Origin: Enoplolaimus lenunculus
Lineage: Eukaryota; Nematoda; Enoplea; Enoplida; Thoracostomopsidae
NCBI GenBank assembly: GCA_030248215.1
Contig: JASANG010000025.1
Location: forward strand, 144,501 to 208,500
DNA length: 64,000 bases
Reading direction: 5' to 3'
Position numbers and translations under genes: made by a program. Below, piece after piece: positions 31,830 to 44,855 of this stretch; position 1 is the first letter of the stretch; every line of letters starts with the position of its first letter. The notes beneath the pieces were generated by a model. It did not search any database. It worked only from the letters and a program-made list of their open reading frames with translations, and was not told the DNA's origin.

Positions 31830-34080
31830 TTTTTTTGACTTTTGGCCGCCCATGCATTCCTCATATAATTTCTTCTTTCCTTACCCACTCTATAAGGATT
31901 CTTGAGGATCTTCTTTTCCTGACTACTTTGTAGCGCTGGTGAGGGGATCTCTGGTCGCTCAGCCCGGCGTCTCGCTTTGCTTTTTTTTTTGTTTTTTTTA
32001 TAGTACTATATTTTTATATTGTATATAGAGGAATGAAATTTTTATACTATAGAAATAATTATGAATTATGATATGAATTAGATAATTTTATTATATTCTT
32101 TGAGCAAAGAATAGACAGTTATCACAAAAAAGAATTTTAGTATATTGTATTTATAAAGAATATGTAGTATTAAACTTTATATAGATAGATAGTATGAGGA
32201 GAAAAGAATATAAATAAAGCAAAACATAGAAAAGGTATTAGGAGAAGGAAATAATTTTTATAATTTATTTTTAAGTTGAATATATTTATGAATATAAAAA
32301 AAAGAATTATTAGAGTGAAAAGAGAATATAGAAGATGAATAGATGAAACATTATGAGATAATTTATGAGAACATATGATTATACAGATTTTTAAAAGAAA
32401 TATTTTTATAGAACGCTTGAAAAATATATATATAGATAGAAATAAAGAAAGAAATAAATAAGATATATTATAAAAATATAAATAAATATTCACTTTCTGT
32501 CGCAATATTTTATTAATTCATTCCAGTTAGTGACTCGACATTCTTCGTTTGTGGAATGCAACTAAAAATTAACACCACACCACACCTCTTTTCTGACCCT
32601 TTTCTCTCATACTACAATTGCGCTCACTCTTATCTCCATCCAGTAGTGAATGTGCTCTTGATAAATTTAGCTTTAACGTGTCGTTCAAAAATCGTAAAAA
32701 GTCTAACACACCCTATCTTAGAGAATCTTTAGAATTAATGCTCATTAATCGAAAGAAGGCTTCACAGACTGTTTGTTGGTGATGGGCATCGGAATTTTTC
32801 AACTCGGAACCGGATTACTTACAAATTATCTACGAAACCGAAGAATGTCTATTTCGGAACCGAACTCGTTTTGGTGGTTTTTGGTTTCCGACCTCTTTCG
32901 TTTCTTAACACTTGTTTTATTGTTGCTCTAAGGAAGTACCCGACCCTCGCTGAGAGCAAAGAACTCTCAACGATTTTTATGCCAGTACTGTAGTGACCGA
33001 AAGAGGGAGTACCCTTTGGTCTCCCTCAAGGAGTCCGCACAAGAGCGACGCGCAACAGTCCTAGACATTTAGAGTCAAGGGAGTGCAAGCTGAAGCGCAA
33101 GTTTTCAAGAGTCAAACGCATAGGAAAGCTTGACCGGCAAAAACAGCGGGATAGGGTAGCGGCGAAGGGAAAAGGAAGAAGTGGGCGGAGGAGGGAAAAA
33201 AAAAAACGCGACGAAAACGGGGGACCTCGGAGAGGCAAAAAAACGCCCCCTGGAAGTAAAGCCGGGATCGTTAGAAGAGGCAGAATAAAAAGGGAGCAAA
33301 TGGGTTGGTGTTTGGTATTAACAGAAGAGACGAAACCGAAGAAGAAGTAGTTCAGAAAAGAACGGAAATAGCTAGGAGTGAAAAAAGCGATAAGGGTGCG
33401 TTCAGCAGCGGACAGAATTAGGGGAGCAAATTTGAAAGCATTTTCAAAATTGGGAAATAAGGAGGACATTAAAGAAGATAGAGAGGGGAAGAGGGATTTT
33501 GGAGAATTTATGAAGGAAAGAAAGTAAGATGGAATAATAAGGAAAGAGAGGTAAGAAAGGTAAAAAAAAAGAGAGATAGGGAGAATAGGAAAAGAAGAGG
33601 GAAACGCGAAAATATCAGAAAGGCGATAGGGCGAGAGTTGTATAGTTTGAAAGGTAGGGATAAAGAGAAAAGGAAAAGAAGGGTATTTGAGAGTTGGAAA
33701 GAATTTGCAGCCGAGGAGAAAAAGAACAAAATAGAAGTGGAACGGGGAACAGGGAAAGTTGGAAAAGAATTTTAAGGAAAAAAGGTAGTAAGAAAAAAGG
33801 GGGGATAATAAGAGGGAAGTAAAGAGAAAAAAGGAAAGATAAAGAGGAAGAAAGGAGGATAGAAAAAAAAGAGGAAAGCAAAGAAAAGAAAAGCAAAGAG
33901 AAGAGCAGGCGAGAAGCAAGGAGGGGAGGAACAAAGAGAGGAAAGCAAAAAGAGCCAGGAAAAAGAAACAAAAAAGAAGAAAATATAAACAATAAAGAGT
34001 AAAAGAGAACAAATACAGAAGCGAGAAACACTGGAAACTTCAAAACTACAAAATCAGGTTCCCAAAAATTTTATATTCAC
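31830..34080. other. Block of abnormal base composition (probable low-quality consensus)
   Basis: There are three consecutive biased tracts: pyrimidine-rich at about 31,840-31,990, almost C-free AT/G sequence at about 31,990-32,480, and purine-rich on the plus strand at about 33,120-34,020. Where it can be aligned with 20.1-22.6 kb, the copy has lost mostly T-containing dinucleotides at many sites. It carries a 328-codon minus-strand frame that is only Phe/Leu/Ser runs from the skew. No gene is present. Confidence 0.6.
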
Positions 34081-37000
34081 AAATATAATATAAATGTGTT
34101 AAGGTCATTTTTGAATATGAGCGAAAGTGGAGCCGTTGGGTTGTTATTGTTTAGTGTATTGTTTTTAGAAGGTTGCGTTCAAGCATTTGTAGTATTTTTA
34201 TGTACATGGCGAAAGTTTGGATAGTGTCAGAAGCTGGCGCAGTGGGACGACTTCCTGCAAAGTACTGCGAATATATTTGATTTTCTCTAAACTTCTCCGA
34301 AAGATATGGCCACGCCGGGATGAACGTGGAAATCTCGCTCGCGAGTCAAGCGCGCTACCTTAACTACGCGGCCGATATCATAATTTCCTCTGGTGGTATA
34401 TGTGCACGAGTATGTATATGTCTTAACATTATACACTCTGCACATACACAAGCCGCGTATACCCACAGATAGACCTATTATTTTGTGTTTAATTTTTAGT
34501 TTTATTCGTAGCCATTTGCTTTAATCATTTATTGCTGTTTTTCGTGCGGGCTTCCATCAGCCTCTATAAAAAGTTTGCCTGCCCATAATAATGTTTTAGC
34601 CCGCTTAGTTACAGATAATTTGCGAGCAAATTCTTATTCGCAGTTCCAGTTAATCCTACTGTTGTTCCCGCCTATATGGCTTTCAATTTGATTCTCTTCC
34701 GATATGTTTTTCGACATATGTTGTGTTAAACTTCCCTCGGTCTCAACATCTAAACACATAAAAAACAAACATTTTTCTTTCTAAAGTGTTATTCTGTGAT
34801 TGCATTGTTTTAGCTTTACAGGACCAAAAAGCATGGCCAATTTGCCCATAACACATTTTTGAAAATTGTTGCCAGCTATTAGACACCTAAAATCAGTTAA
34901 TTTGTCAATATAAATTATCCATAATTGTCGCAAAATTTGCAGTTCCGAGGCCGGTATAAAGTTGCTGTTTCGATTCTGATTCCGATTGCAATATAACCGA
35001 GTTCTGCTTTGCACATTAGACTCAGACCTAGGAAATTTCAACTACAACAACGGTTTTAACCTATCTGCTAATTATTCTTCGCAAAGACGAACGCCGAAAA
35101 TTAGAGAAAGGTAACAATGCAGTCGAGTTTTTCGGGTTTTTACGTAAAACCGGGTTTGCTGAAAATTTATTGAGTAGAATAAGAGGAATTATTCATCCAG
35201 GCGTTAGTTGTAACTATAGTCCAGCCTAGTCTAGCCTGTGGTTATCACACGAGCCTCTTGACGACTCTCTAAGGAGCGTGTTGACTTTGAAGTTCAGAAG
35301 TCTATGAAGTGTTCAACTCATAGACCATAACGCAAAAACGCTTATTATATATTTTTAAGAGTGAGCTCAAATATCCAATAGAAAATTAAGTTTAAATTGT
35401 AGCCAATCAATGGTTCAAAAACAAAGTTAGATTTCCCGAATGTTTAACCACTAATTTTGTTTAAACAACTTTTAGGTCATCGGCACTTAAAACTAAAAAG
35501 ATCTCATATACAACTAATTTAACCAATTAAATACTATTACTGTATTTCAGTGCCTTGGACAGTTATTAGGAAAAGTGCCTGCATGAAGTCGTTACTATGC
35601 ATTAAATTGGTTTATTCTATTTGAAAGAAATCAAAGTTTTATTAAATCTTTCAATACCTTAAATCGAACTGTTCTGTTCAAAATCAATTCCATATGTGAT
35701 CTACAAGAAATAAAACCGAATACTAATACTATACACTTCTAAAGTAATAGAAATTTAGCAGTAATTGTTTAACTTTCTATCGTCTCTCAATTCCCATTTC
35801 ACTACGCGAAAATATTTTCATTAAAAATCGCATGTAGCTCAATAAATTCAAATAGAAAATTTGTCAATTCCACATGTGGCATTTTAAATTTATCAATTTT
35901 CTCCAAGTTAAATGAAATTAAATAAAGTTATAATTTCAGTTTATGAACAATCCTCAAACAATTAAATTCAATTCCATACACGATAACGTAAATAAGTGTC
36001 GTTACTTGAACAGAGTTTAAAATAGCAATTTAATTTCCTCAGTAGGTATAATCAATTCTTATCATTTCTCGAATATTGCAGCCTCGCGTCAAACTGCGAT
36101 TTTACTAATGGGCCAATTTTTAGCTAGAAAAATTTCCGAATATGTTCTTCTGCGGATTATTAGCTACAAAAATCTTCAAATATGTGTTGCTGTTATAAAG
36201 GAAGGAAATCCACTAGAAGTAGTAGAAATCCGTTCTAACTACATACTGGTTAGGCCCTGGCCTGAAATGAAAGTAATGTATGTTAATAGTCTGCTTAAAT
36301 ATAACCGTTTAATTCTCTTAGATAGACCAGATAGTTTCAGTAAAACATCATTATAAATCAAGCGTCATATGAAACATCTCTATTGCACAGCGAAACTTGA
36401 ACATTGTGCACAAATGTGCAATTATTACCGATTTAATTTGTACTGCGCATTAATTACTGATATTAAGTTATTGCATTTTTAACAAATAAATCCCACATGT
36501 CAAGTGCCCAAATGAAAGAACTACTGTAGCAAAAAATACATCAGAAAACGTTAATTTGCGAGCCACGCTGTCGAGTATCTAAGTAAGCTTATTGTAGAAA
36601 ATGAATCGCTTTAAAATGAAAACGCAGTAAGCATCATATTGATTAAGCTGATCCACTGTTCAGTTTTGCAACTGTTCAAAAGTGTGTGTAGTGCGTGCAT
36701 CGCACGCTTTACTAATCATCGTATAATCAGCGGCGGATCCAGAAAATTTTAACACAGAGTCACACGATGTATAATAGTGAAAAAACTCGCGAGCCAAGCG
36801 ATGGAAATGTATGCCTAACACAATTTCAGCATTAAAATTTAACAAAAAAAATTGGTTTCGGTCGATATTGGGGATGCGAATGCGTTGGTGGATTACCCTT
36901 CGATCCACCATTGCTTATAATCTTTCATTTGCTTAAAATGCAGTAGCGGTTCACGAGGGGGTCCAGGAAACAGATAAAAAATAAAAATGTTTTTGCCAAA

Positions 37001-39020
37001 AGATGCACCTGAACACAGCGTTAACATTGAAGGCAAAATCTTATAATTCTCTTGTGTGATATTATTCCCCCCCCCCAAAAGATCCACTCAACGCATATAA
37101 CAAGTGGAATAAATAAAAAACAAGCTTAGGTTGGGGCTTATGCTTACGTATTGGCTAATACTTAGAGAAATAATAATGATTAATGTGGATGTACTTTTTT
37201 ACCTTTTTATCGAATTGACACATTTCTGAGGGGAAGTAATGCAAGTACCGCCTGAGAAATATCACTGAATAGAAGGAAAATTATGTTGTTGTACACAATC
37301 TTGCAAATAAAGTTGGGTATTTTAAGCAAACAAACTTTTGGAGTGACGTTGCTGCAGAACAATTCAGAATGTGTGTAATCACTCAGTCTGGGTTAAACTA
37401 TTAGAACTCAGAAATGTGGTTTGATTCAACTCATTCTCATTTAATCGACTTATCCGGGGTCAACTCAGTTCAGTGGGATAATCAAATCAACACAGAGGAT
37501 GTTAATGTTTACTGTTGTTAGCTCATGAATAACCAACCCGCTGCCTGAGTTCATTAGCCTTTGGCAACAAACAAGTGACATTTTTTCGGTCCCAAAGAGG
37601 GTTTTATTACCTCATAAATGGATTTCGCGACAATTCATGTGATATGTAGTGAAAATAGAGAACAGAAAGAAATAATATAAAACATCATTTTTTGGCAAAC
37701 GGGCCATTTTTTGCAAACGCCATCTTGTGAGTAACTGCAAATTCTTGTTCATTTTTGCATCTACACAGTTTCTCAGTCGTTCTTAAGTTCATTTCTTATT
37801 TTGACATTTTCTACTGAAATTTATAATCTAAAAATTCATCGCTTAAAATTGTGAATTTCAATCAACTTTTAACAAAGCAGTATTTCTTAACAAGTGTATA
37901 CAACTAATAAAGGAACTCAAAATAACGATAAATTCGTTAAGTTATAAATAATATTTCTAAAATTAAATCACTTTCAGTCGTATGTCCATTAACACAGCGA
38001 AGTAGATTGAAGTAAAACCTTTGTTTCTGCATTAAAAATATGCTTTATGCAAAGATTTTTAGTTTTTTAATCAGCTCAGCTACTTCGCTGATTAGTTTTT
38101 TAGTTATATAACAGTAAACATTAACTCACATTGAGATGGGTCCATTCTTAGAATAAGTTGAATTTGAATCACCTCCGAATTCTGTGTTCTGATAGTCCAA
38201 ATAAGGCAAAGTGATTACTTTATGAACCCGAATAAGAGGGGGGAGGCAATAAGACGGGGGTCCCCATTTTGGGTCCGAATCAATAGGAGTCCGTATCCCT
38301 GATAAGAGTTCATAAGCGGATAGAGTCCCTAAACCCTAACTAGAATCCATAAATGTCAATTAACCCTATAACCCTAAATGTAGCACATAAATGACTCCAG
38401 GGCCAAATAATTTGAGTTCGAAACTGTAAAGCCTACTTAAATTTTGAAAGTACATTCCTAAGTATAACCTTTTATTATCGCTCAAACTATTGAAACGAGA
38501 CAAATATACGTTTAATTCAACGGATAGTTGCAGTACCGGATATATATCGTAACGAAGGGCGGCGGAGCGTGGGTTAAAAATAAATAACAGTCCATTATAA
38601 AATAACAAGGAGGTTCCCTCTGTACAGGCCAAATAAATACCAGTCCCCCCTCTTATATGGGTCAGTACAGTACGCTATTTCTGAGTTGAAATCAACTCAC
38701 CGGAATTTACACTGAAATTGACACTGTGGCTATATACGTGGCGAGTTTTGCTTTTGTTATCTGTAAATGAAACAATTTATTGATAAATTATTATCCTGGG
38801 TATTAAAAGCACCTTTTTAAAGTTTTAAAATAAGACGTGCGTAAAGACCGCAACTACAGATATATTCCGAAAAATGTTTTGGGCTCGTTCCGTAAGCTGT
38901 TTCTCAGAAACATAGATAACCGATTCTTGTTTACAAGTATGGTTATTGGTTATGCGCAGGTCACAATAATTTTATCAGCGGTGCCTCAATATCTCATATA
39001 GACCAGGGCTGGTACCGTTG
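32490..39020 (+). repeat. Unit B: second forward copy of the large segment
   Basis: A direct copy of unit A. Its first 1.6 kb is a compressed, gap-ridden version of 20.1-22.7 kb. From 34.3 kb on it is nearly identical to unit A. It continues through the central spacer and the second MITE, then leaves the repeat into single-copy sequence at about 39,220, showing the original unduplicated junction. Confidence 0.82.
34307..34372 (-). pseudogene. Shortened tRNA-like copy at tip of unit B
   Basis: The same tRNA-like sequence in the third copy of the duplicated unit, with several missing bases spread over the B box and anticodon arm. The losses match the indel-rich state of the flanking 32.5-34.3 kb and may be sequencing error rather than decay. 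Confidence 0.4.
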
Positions 39021-39219
39021 ACAAATGACCGATAATGCAAGGTTATACTTAGGAATTACTTTCAAAACTTAAAGTAGCTTTAAAGTTTCGAACTCAACTT
39101 TATTTGGTCCTAGAGTCATTTATGAGCTACAATTACTTAGGTATAATTGACATTTATTGACTCTAATACGAACTCCTATTGATTGGGACCCAAAATGGGT
39201 ACCCCCTCTTATTCGGGTC
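39018..39219. mobile_element. MITE family 1, right-end fragment in unit B
   Basis: A partial copy ending ACCCCCTCTTATTCGGGTC. It is followed by single-copy DNA and so marks the unrearranged side of the junction. Confidence 0.65.
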
Positions 39220-39224
39220 TAAGC

Positions 39225-39400
39225 TTTACGCTAGATCATGCGCCTAATTCTCACCTAAGCCTAACGCGGAACCTTGCCTAATCCTGAGCCTAAGATTGGA
39301 CCTTGCTAATTCCTAAACCTTATCTTGAGCCAGGGTTACATAATCATAAACCCAAAGCATAAGACTAAGCCAAAGGAATTGTTTGCAATGAATTCTTTTG
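39225..39400. repeat. GCCTAA-bearing repeat beside unit B
   Basis: Degenerate CCTAAGCCTAA-type units directly after the MITE fragment that ends unit B. No clear terminal repeats. Confidence 0.4.
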
Positions 39401-42117
39401 AAATCACAAAATCCATAAATCCCAAAATCTCATCACAAACAAGAACTATCAATCTTTTAGCTGGGACCGTGGGATTTTGGGACGGCAGTCAAGTATACAT
39501 GGGCCGTTTCTGTTATTCAAATAAACAACAGGAAATTCCGTTATTTTTGCGCTCTTACTATAGTAGGAATTAAAGTTACAAATCGTCTAATTTTTAATGC
39601 AGATGTGCTGGAATGGATAAAAAGAGCTAAAATTTGTTTCCAAAGCATCTAAATTTGTATGCTCAAATATAGGTATTCCGTATCCGCTCTATTATTTTGA
39701 TTACAATGGGTTTACATTTATTTTTACCATCGCGTTCACACCAGAGGTGTAGTGGACCCATGAAAAATTGCTTTACCAGCGACATTTACCCACTCTTAGT
39801 TGTACGGTCAGTAAAAATTGGTTAAATTATCCAGTGTATTAAATAATACATATCGGTTGACTTGGATGTACGTCACAGTAAATTTTACTTGTAACTGGAA
39901 TGGTTCAATATGAGGAGAAAAATACCGTTGCCGATTGTCAACAAATTTGCTGAAGCCGGAACCACAGTTCGCCTGAGACAAAATTATGCTGTTAAAATAA
40001 AAGTTGTGAATATTGAAAATTTCCGCAGCATTGTTAAAAGTTTACCAGGGTGTGAACGGATAGTAAAAAAATCTCAAACAGAAACGGATAGTAATCAAAA
40101 CAACAGGAACAGAAAACGGATATTGAATTATATAAGTTTCGTATGTTTTCTTTTTCTACTTGTCTAACACAATTGAGACGTGCAAATATCCACGAGATTT
40201 TCTAAATTTTTAAACAATAAATGGCGATGCATCGGAACTTTCAGATTTAGATGAATTTCGTAGTAGCAGCATGTTTGTAACGAAAAACTGCCAGATAGGG
40301 TTATACCCTAACAGTTAACTCTTAAGTACTGTTTAAGAATTCGCCACAATTCAAAGTTCAAAATTACTCGAAAGTTACAAAGGAACGCACTGAAAGTTCC
40401 AACGTTTATAAAACAGGAGAAATATCACTACTAAAATTGCCGAAACGCCTAACAAAAATTCTACACGGTACGGAAGCCGATTTGGTGCCTTAGTCAAATG
40501 CTCAACGTAACGTATCTGTTAATTCCAAGTGGGCCACGAATCACAGGTTTTTACCCGCGCTTTGAAATTCTTTACCCACGGGTATGCCGCGTCAAAATTT
40601 CCTAACCGAAGCCACGCTTACTGAAGGGTACTGCTGGATCGCGCGTAGCTCTGGTTCACTCCCTGACAGCTCTTAACTATGCGATCTGCAGTCGTCTAAA
40701 ATATGGAAGATGTGGTAGCATTTCACGTATATCCTTAAAACAACAAAGGTTTTGTCCATTTTTGATATCCGTTTTAAGCAGTTTATTTCAAAAAATACAC
40801 AGAGCTAAAAAGGATGTTGAAGAATATATACGTGAAGTGTGCGTGAAGTAGCTTAACTTTTACAAGCAATTGAAAACTTAAAGTTTTCCGTTGCGGTTAT
40901 ATACACCAACGAACATTTGATATAGGCGGAACTTCAGCTGGTGTAACAAAGTTGCAGTTCGGATTAATATTGACAGTTAATAAAAGTTTTCTGTGATGCC
41001 TGTTCTTCGGTAGTTGCCTAGTAGCATCAGTAGAGCTTAACATGCACAAAAATTGATCCGGAACGAAAAACAAACATTTTGAATTGTTATAGTGATACCG
41101 GATTTAGCGTTTGTTTAGTATTCAAACGAATTCTATGTATGTTAGCAAAATTCTTTTTGTAACAAAATTGTTTTTGCCAAACTATGCAAGTTATGTTGCA
41201 CTGAATTGTGAACTGTGGACAGTTAGAATAACAACAATAAATCACCGCAAGAATTTCCCATTTGTTTACAAAAATAGTACAAACTAGAAGATGTTTGATT
41301 AGAAATGGTCACATAGCTTTTAAACCTTCAACAACGACAATAATATTCGTTGTTACCCAATTGAGCCCATGGGATTACTAAATTTCATAGAAATGAGACA
41401 AACTGTTGTTTGTGTTAAGCGATTCAGAAACCTTTGACGTGGTTGTTTACCAAACAACAGCCAGGGATATTTTGTTTCCTTGACGGCATAGAAGGAAATA
41501 AATAATCTACTCAGTAAAATTTGACAGTTGCCAAAAATTCTGGGTCTCTGAACTGATTTTAAATCGCTACGCCTACGAATATAAATACAAATAAATTTGA
41601 ACGCACGAAATACAATGATGACCAGTCGTAGTGGAGCTACATGTATTGAGCGAAAGTCCGACAGGCTTCTTTATTAAGCAGATAAAGCACGGACCATATT
41701 TTTCCCGTTTACTTTGTTATTAAAATAATGAGTTATTAGCTAATTATTCATCGACCGGTTTGGAAGTTTGTAAACAATTTATTCAGGTTCCTCGAACCCA
41801 AAACCTATAGTATTGAAATTAGGTTGCTTTTAACTTGTAATCCTAATAATCCGTGGAACAAATTAAAAAGCGATAATTATTTACTAGCTATAACTATTCA
41901 TTGTTCGGCTTTGGAGGTTTCTCGCATCCAAAACCCTTTCAGTAATGAAATTAGATTTTCTTATCCTTCGTAATTAGTGAAACAATGTAAATGGTTTTCG
42001 TTTAGGCTTAGCCATTTGCAATTTAGCTTTTAATCAAAGTCTGTTCAGCGGTTCTTGAGATTCGCGTTAGACGGACATTGTCCTTTCGACCCTCGAGTAC
42101 AAAACATAAACCGCTTC

Positions 42118-42148
42118 GCGAAACTCCAAGCTTGGCTTGGAGTTTCGC
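42118..42148. other. Perfect 14-pair hairpin
   Basis: GCGAAACTCCAAGC and GCTTGGAGTTTCGC are separated by TTG. Fourteen bases later the sequence reads CTGG followed by T, which would fit the CTRR end of a Helitron with its terminal hairpin. No 5' end or helicase was seen, so this is only a possibility. Confidence 0.5.
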
Positions 42149-42344
42149 ATCGCTCAATAAGCTGGTTAAATTGTATTCGCTGTGTAGTTTAATAGATACG
42201 AATTAAATAAATGACTAATGATGGCTATATCATTAATCTGACCCGCGCATGAGGGAAAGAATGAATATTTTGAAACTGCATAGTCCGCGAGTTTCAGCAA
42301 CTCAAACTAAAACGTAAAATTTGTTATTTTCACAAACCTAAGCA

Positions 42345-42425
42345 GTGAAAATGGGGTTTTGGAACCGCCACCGCCACCACATACAATGATGGCGGTGGCC
42401 GTTCCAAAACATCCATTTTTTCACC
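42345..42425. other. GC-rich hairpin, possible short MITE
   Basis: GTGAAAATGG, then TTTTGGAAC and CGCCACCGCCA, face TGGCGGTGG, GTTCCAAAA and CCATTTTTTCAC with a short loop. It stands out in AT-rich surroundings. No target duplication was identified. Confidence 0.5.
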
Positions 42426-44645
42426 ACTAATACATTAAGATTTCTCTTAAAACACACAGAAAAGAAGAAATCCAAATTTAAATCACAATATATTACCACA
42501 ACATTGCGGACACCCATGGATCAAGTACTTAATATTTTAGTTTCAGCCTACTTAAATCGAAATATGAATTACTTATTGGAATGAAGATAAAAACTCTACA
42601 GCTACAAGTATAATACATTCATTTAAATCAGACGGTCGAAGCTTTGTCGGCAAAATATTAGTCTAAAACAAAAAACAATACCAAAGTAAAATATATCCAA
42701 CACAAGTCACAACATTCTTAGCCATATCAATAAAAGTAAACAGCCAAAAAACAACAGCCGCACAGATGCCGTTTAACAACTGAATACGGAACGCGATACT
42801 AAAGCAAAATCGCAGTATCCTTAGAACAATATCGAATCGTGTTTAGCAGTTGTTTTTTTGTTGTTTTTACTTTTTTACACGGTGTTTACTGTGCTCTCTC
42901 TCAAAAACAACGACGATGTACACGCCTGTTGTCAATCTGAAGTACCTGATAAGTATTCTTCTGATCTCGATATTGAACAAAGTAGCTGAACGCTACTCAG
43001 CGCCATTTAGATTTCTTTCCATTATAATTTATTATATTTGTGTGGTTTCTACTGGCATCCAAGGGGGCAACTGGCCACCCTAAACGTCCCTCCCAACAAC
43101 AGGGATCCTAAGCAAAATTCTGTGATAAGATGAAGTAAGTACCAGAATTGCATTTCGATCGCGCGGCTCCAGTGAGAAATTTCTGGATACAATACTTAGT
43201 GGTTTCCACTCCTTTATATATATTTCACATTCTATTAATATGAATAAATAAGTGCCGACTCTACAGTTCGTGGACTGGACCCGCTTGTCGCGTGACAGCC
43301 TGCCTCATAAACCTAATTTCGAACCTTAGTTTCAACCTAGGAATGAGCCAGAAACTGTTCAGTTGTCGTGCTTTCGAATTACAATTAGGTAGTGAACAAA
43401 ATTTCCTGCCTACCAATCGTCGTGATACCTACACAGAGTTTGCGGCATGCACGTCGTTTCAACATTTCGATATTTTATGTTACCAGTTTCATATGAAACT
43501 GGGTTATTTCGTTTTTAACAATACATAATTATATACTTATACCAAGTGGATAAAAATTATGTTCAAACGAGTTTTGTTAACCAGTTAGTTATGTTTCACT
43601 AAGGAATGTTAATATAAACGTTGAAAAGGAATGGTCTCTTTGTCCACCCAGCCAGACTTCACATAAATTACAGTTAATTTGGAACTGATAATAAGTTTTG
43701 AACCTTTTCGATCTCTTGTTGCGTCATACGGTTGGCATGAATTGGAAATCTTGCTAATTTAAATGTTCTTATTACGGCTAGTATAGCTTTAATTAAAAAT
43801 GCTTCGGGTAACTAATACACAATTTAAAAATAAATACGTATATAAATAACTTTTAAACTATATAATGGCAATTTGGTAGCCAAGTAAACACCGGAAATGC
43901 TAATGTTCCCCATTGTTGTTTCATGCAGATTTCTTCAGTCTCACCGCAGTTGTATTTGTAGTCGAAAATTCGTGACTTCCACCAGAAAACTTTGCTCACC
44001 TAACTAAATACAAAGGTTGAGCAAAGGCTTCAGGCGAAGCATACGTTACATTTCATATCATCGTGAACTAATGTTTGTACAAAACATTGAACGCCTGTAA
44101 CACGTAATTCACTCATAGTTGCAACATAGACAAAAACGTCTTTCACATCCGACAAATACCGCTATTCGACTCTATTTTTGATATCTCAATACAACCGTTG
44201 AATATCATATCTCCCAGCTTTAAAGATGTAGCACCTGGTTTATAAAGACGGTATATCCACCGTACAAAGTGTAACACACAATTTTCACTATTCCAATAGT
44301 CAAGGATTGGTTTGTTCATGGTTATGTTTGGTATTACAGAAATTTTCTATAAATTCTAATTCTAACTGAAGCAGTAGTACTATATAGAGCCCTTCACAAA
44401 AATTGTACTGCAGATGCAGTGGGGCTCGAATCCAAAACATATAGATGATCGGTCGGCTGTTTCAACCATTGAGTCACACAAATTCTAAATTCACCTGTAG
44501 TAATTTTAACAATGGCATAAATTCGCATGTCCAAATATTGTTCGAGAATTATACGCCAGGTTTACCACACTTGCAAAAAACCACCGGCAAAGACACATCC
44601 GCATCGTAGTTAATCGATTTATTATATAATCGTTGAAAACAGGGC

Positions 44646-44855
44646 TCAACCAGAAATAAGACACTCCAGTTCTAATGCATTTTGCGGCATACAATTGTAT
44701 TCGCAGCATCTACGAATATAATCAACATGGGGCAATTGTGAATATAGCGCAGAGCACAGAGATGCAAGCATATAAACAAGAACACACAGGATTAATACCA
44801 GCGCGTAACCCGATATCCGATTCCGGCAAAAATCGGTGTCCGTAACGCACAGTCC
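44646..44855 (-). CDS. Exon-like segment with hydrophobic helix and CC-x3-C cysteine motif
   Basis: A strong acceptor (tttgttttgttcag) precedes 44,855. The frame runs 69 codons to a TGA at 44,646. It contains a hydrophobic stretch (YALVLILCVLVYMLA), then SALYSQLPHVDYIRR and CCEYNCMPQNALELEC. The dibasic RR followed by CC-x3-C-x9-C recalls the A chain of insulin-like peptides, but the last spacing is nine rather than the usual eight, and no B-chain cysteine pair is visible. It could instead be an exon of a membrane protein continuing through gttgag at the end. Function is not assigned. Confidence 0.25.
   Translation of the reverse strand, partial: GLCVTDTDFCRNRISGYALVLILCVLVYMLASLCSALYSQLPHVDYIRRCCEYNCMPQNALELECLISG

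Larger units (their letters stand above)
39500..44640. other. Gene-poor intergenic stretch
   Basis: The two hairpins near 42.1 and 42.4 kb are the only clear structures. Open frames at 39,910, 42,850 and 43,292 (77-85 codons) have no recognisable domain or splice context. A tRNA-like B box (minus strand) lies near 44,420-44,490. Confidence 0.45.

Noticed and set aside
33026-34012. 328-codon minus-strand open frame with overlapping frames of 142 and 73 codons
   Set aside because: The product is Phe/Leu/Ser runs produced by the purine-rich plus strand; several frames are open at once. It is a composition effect in a block of doubtful sequence quality.
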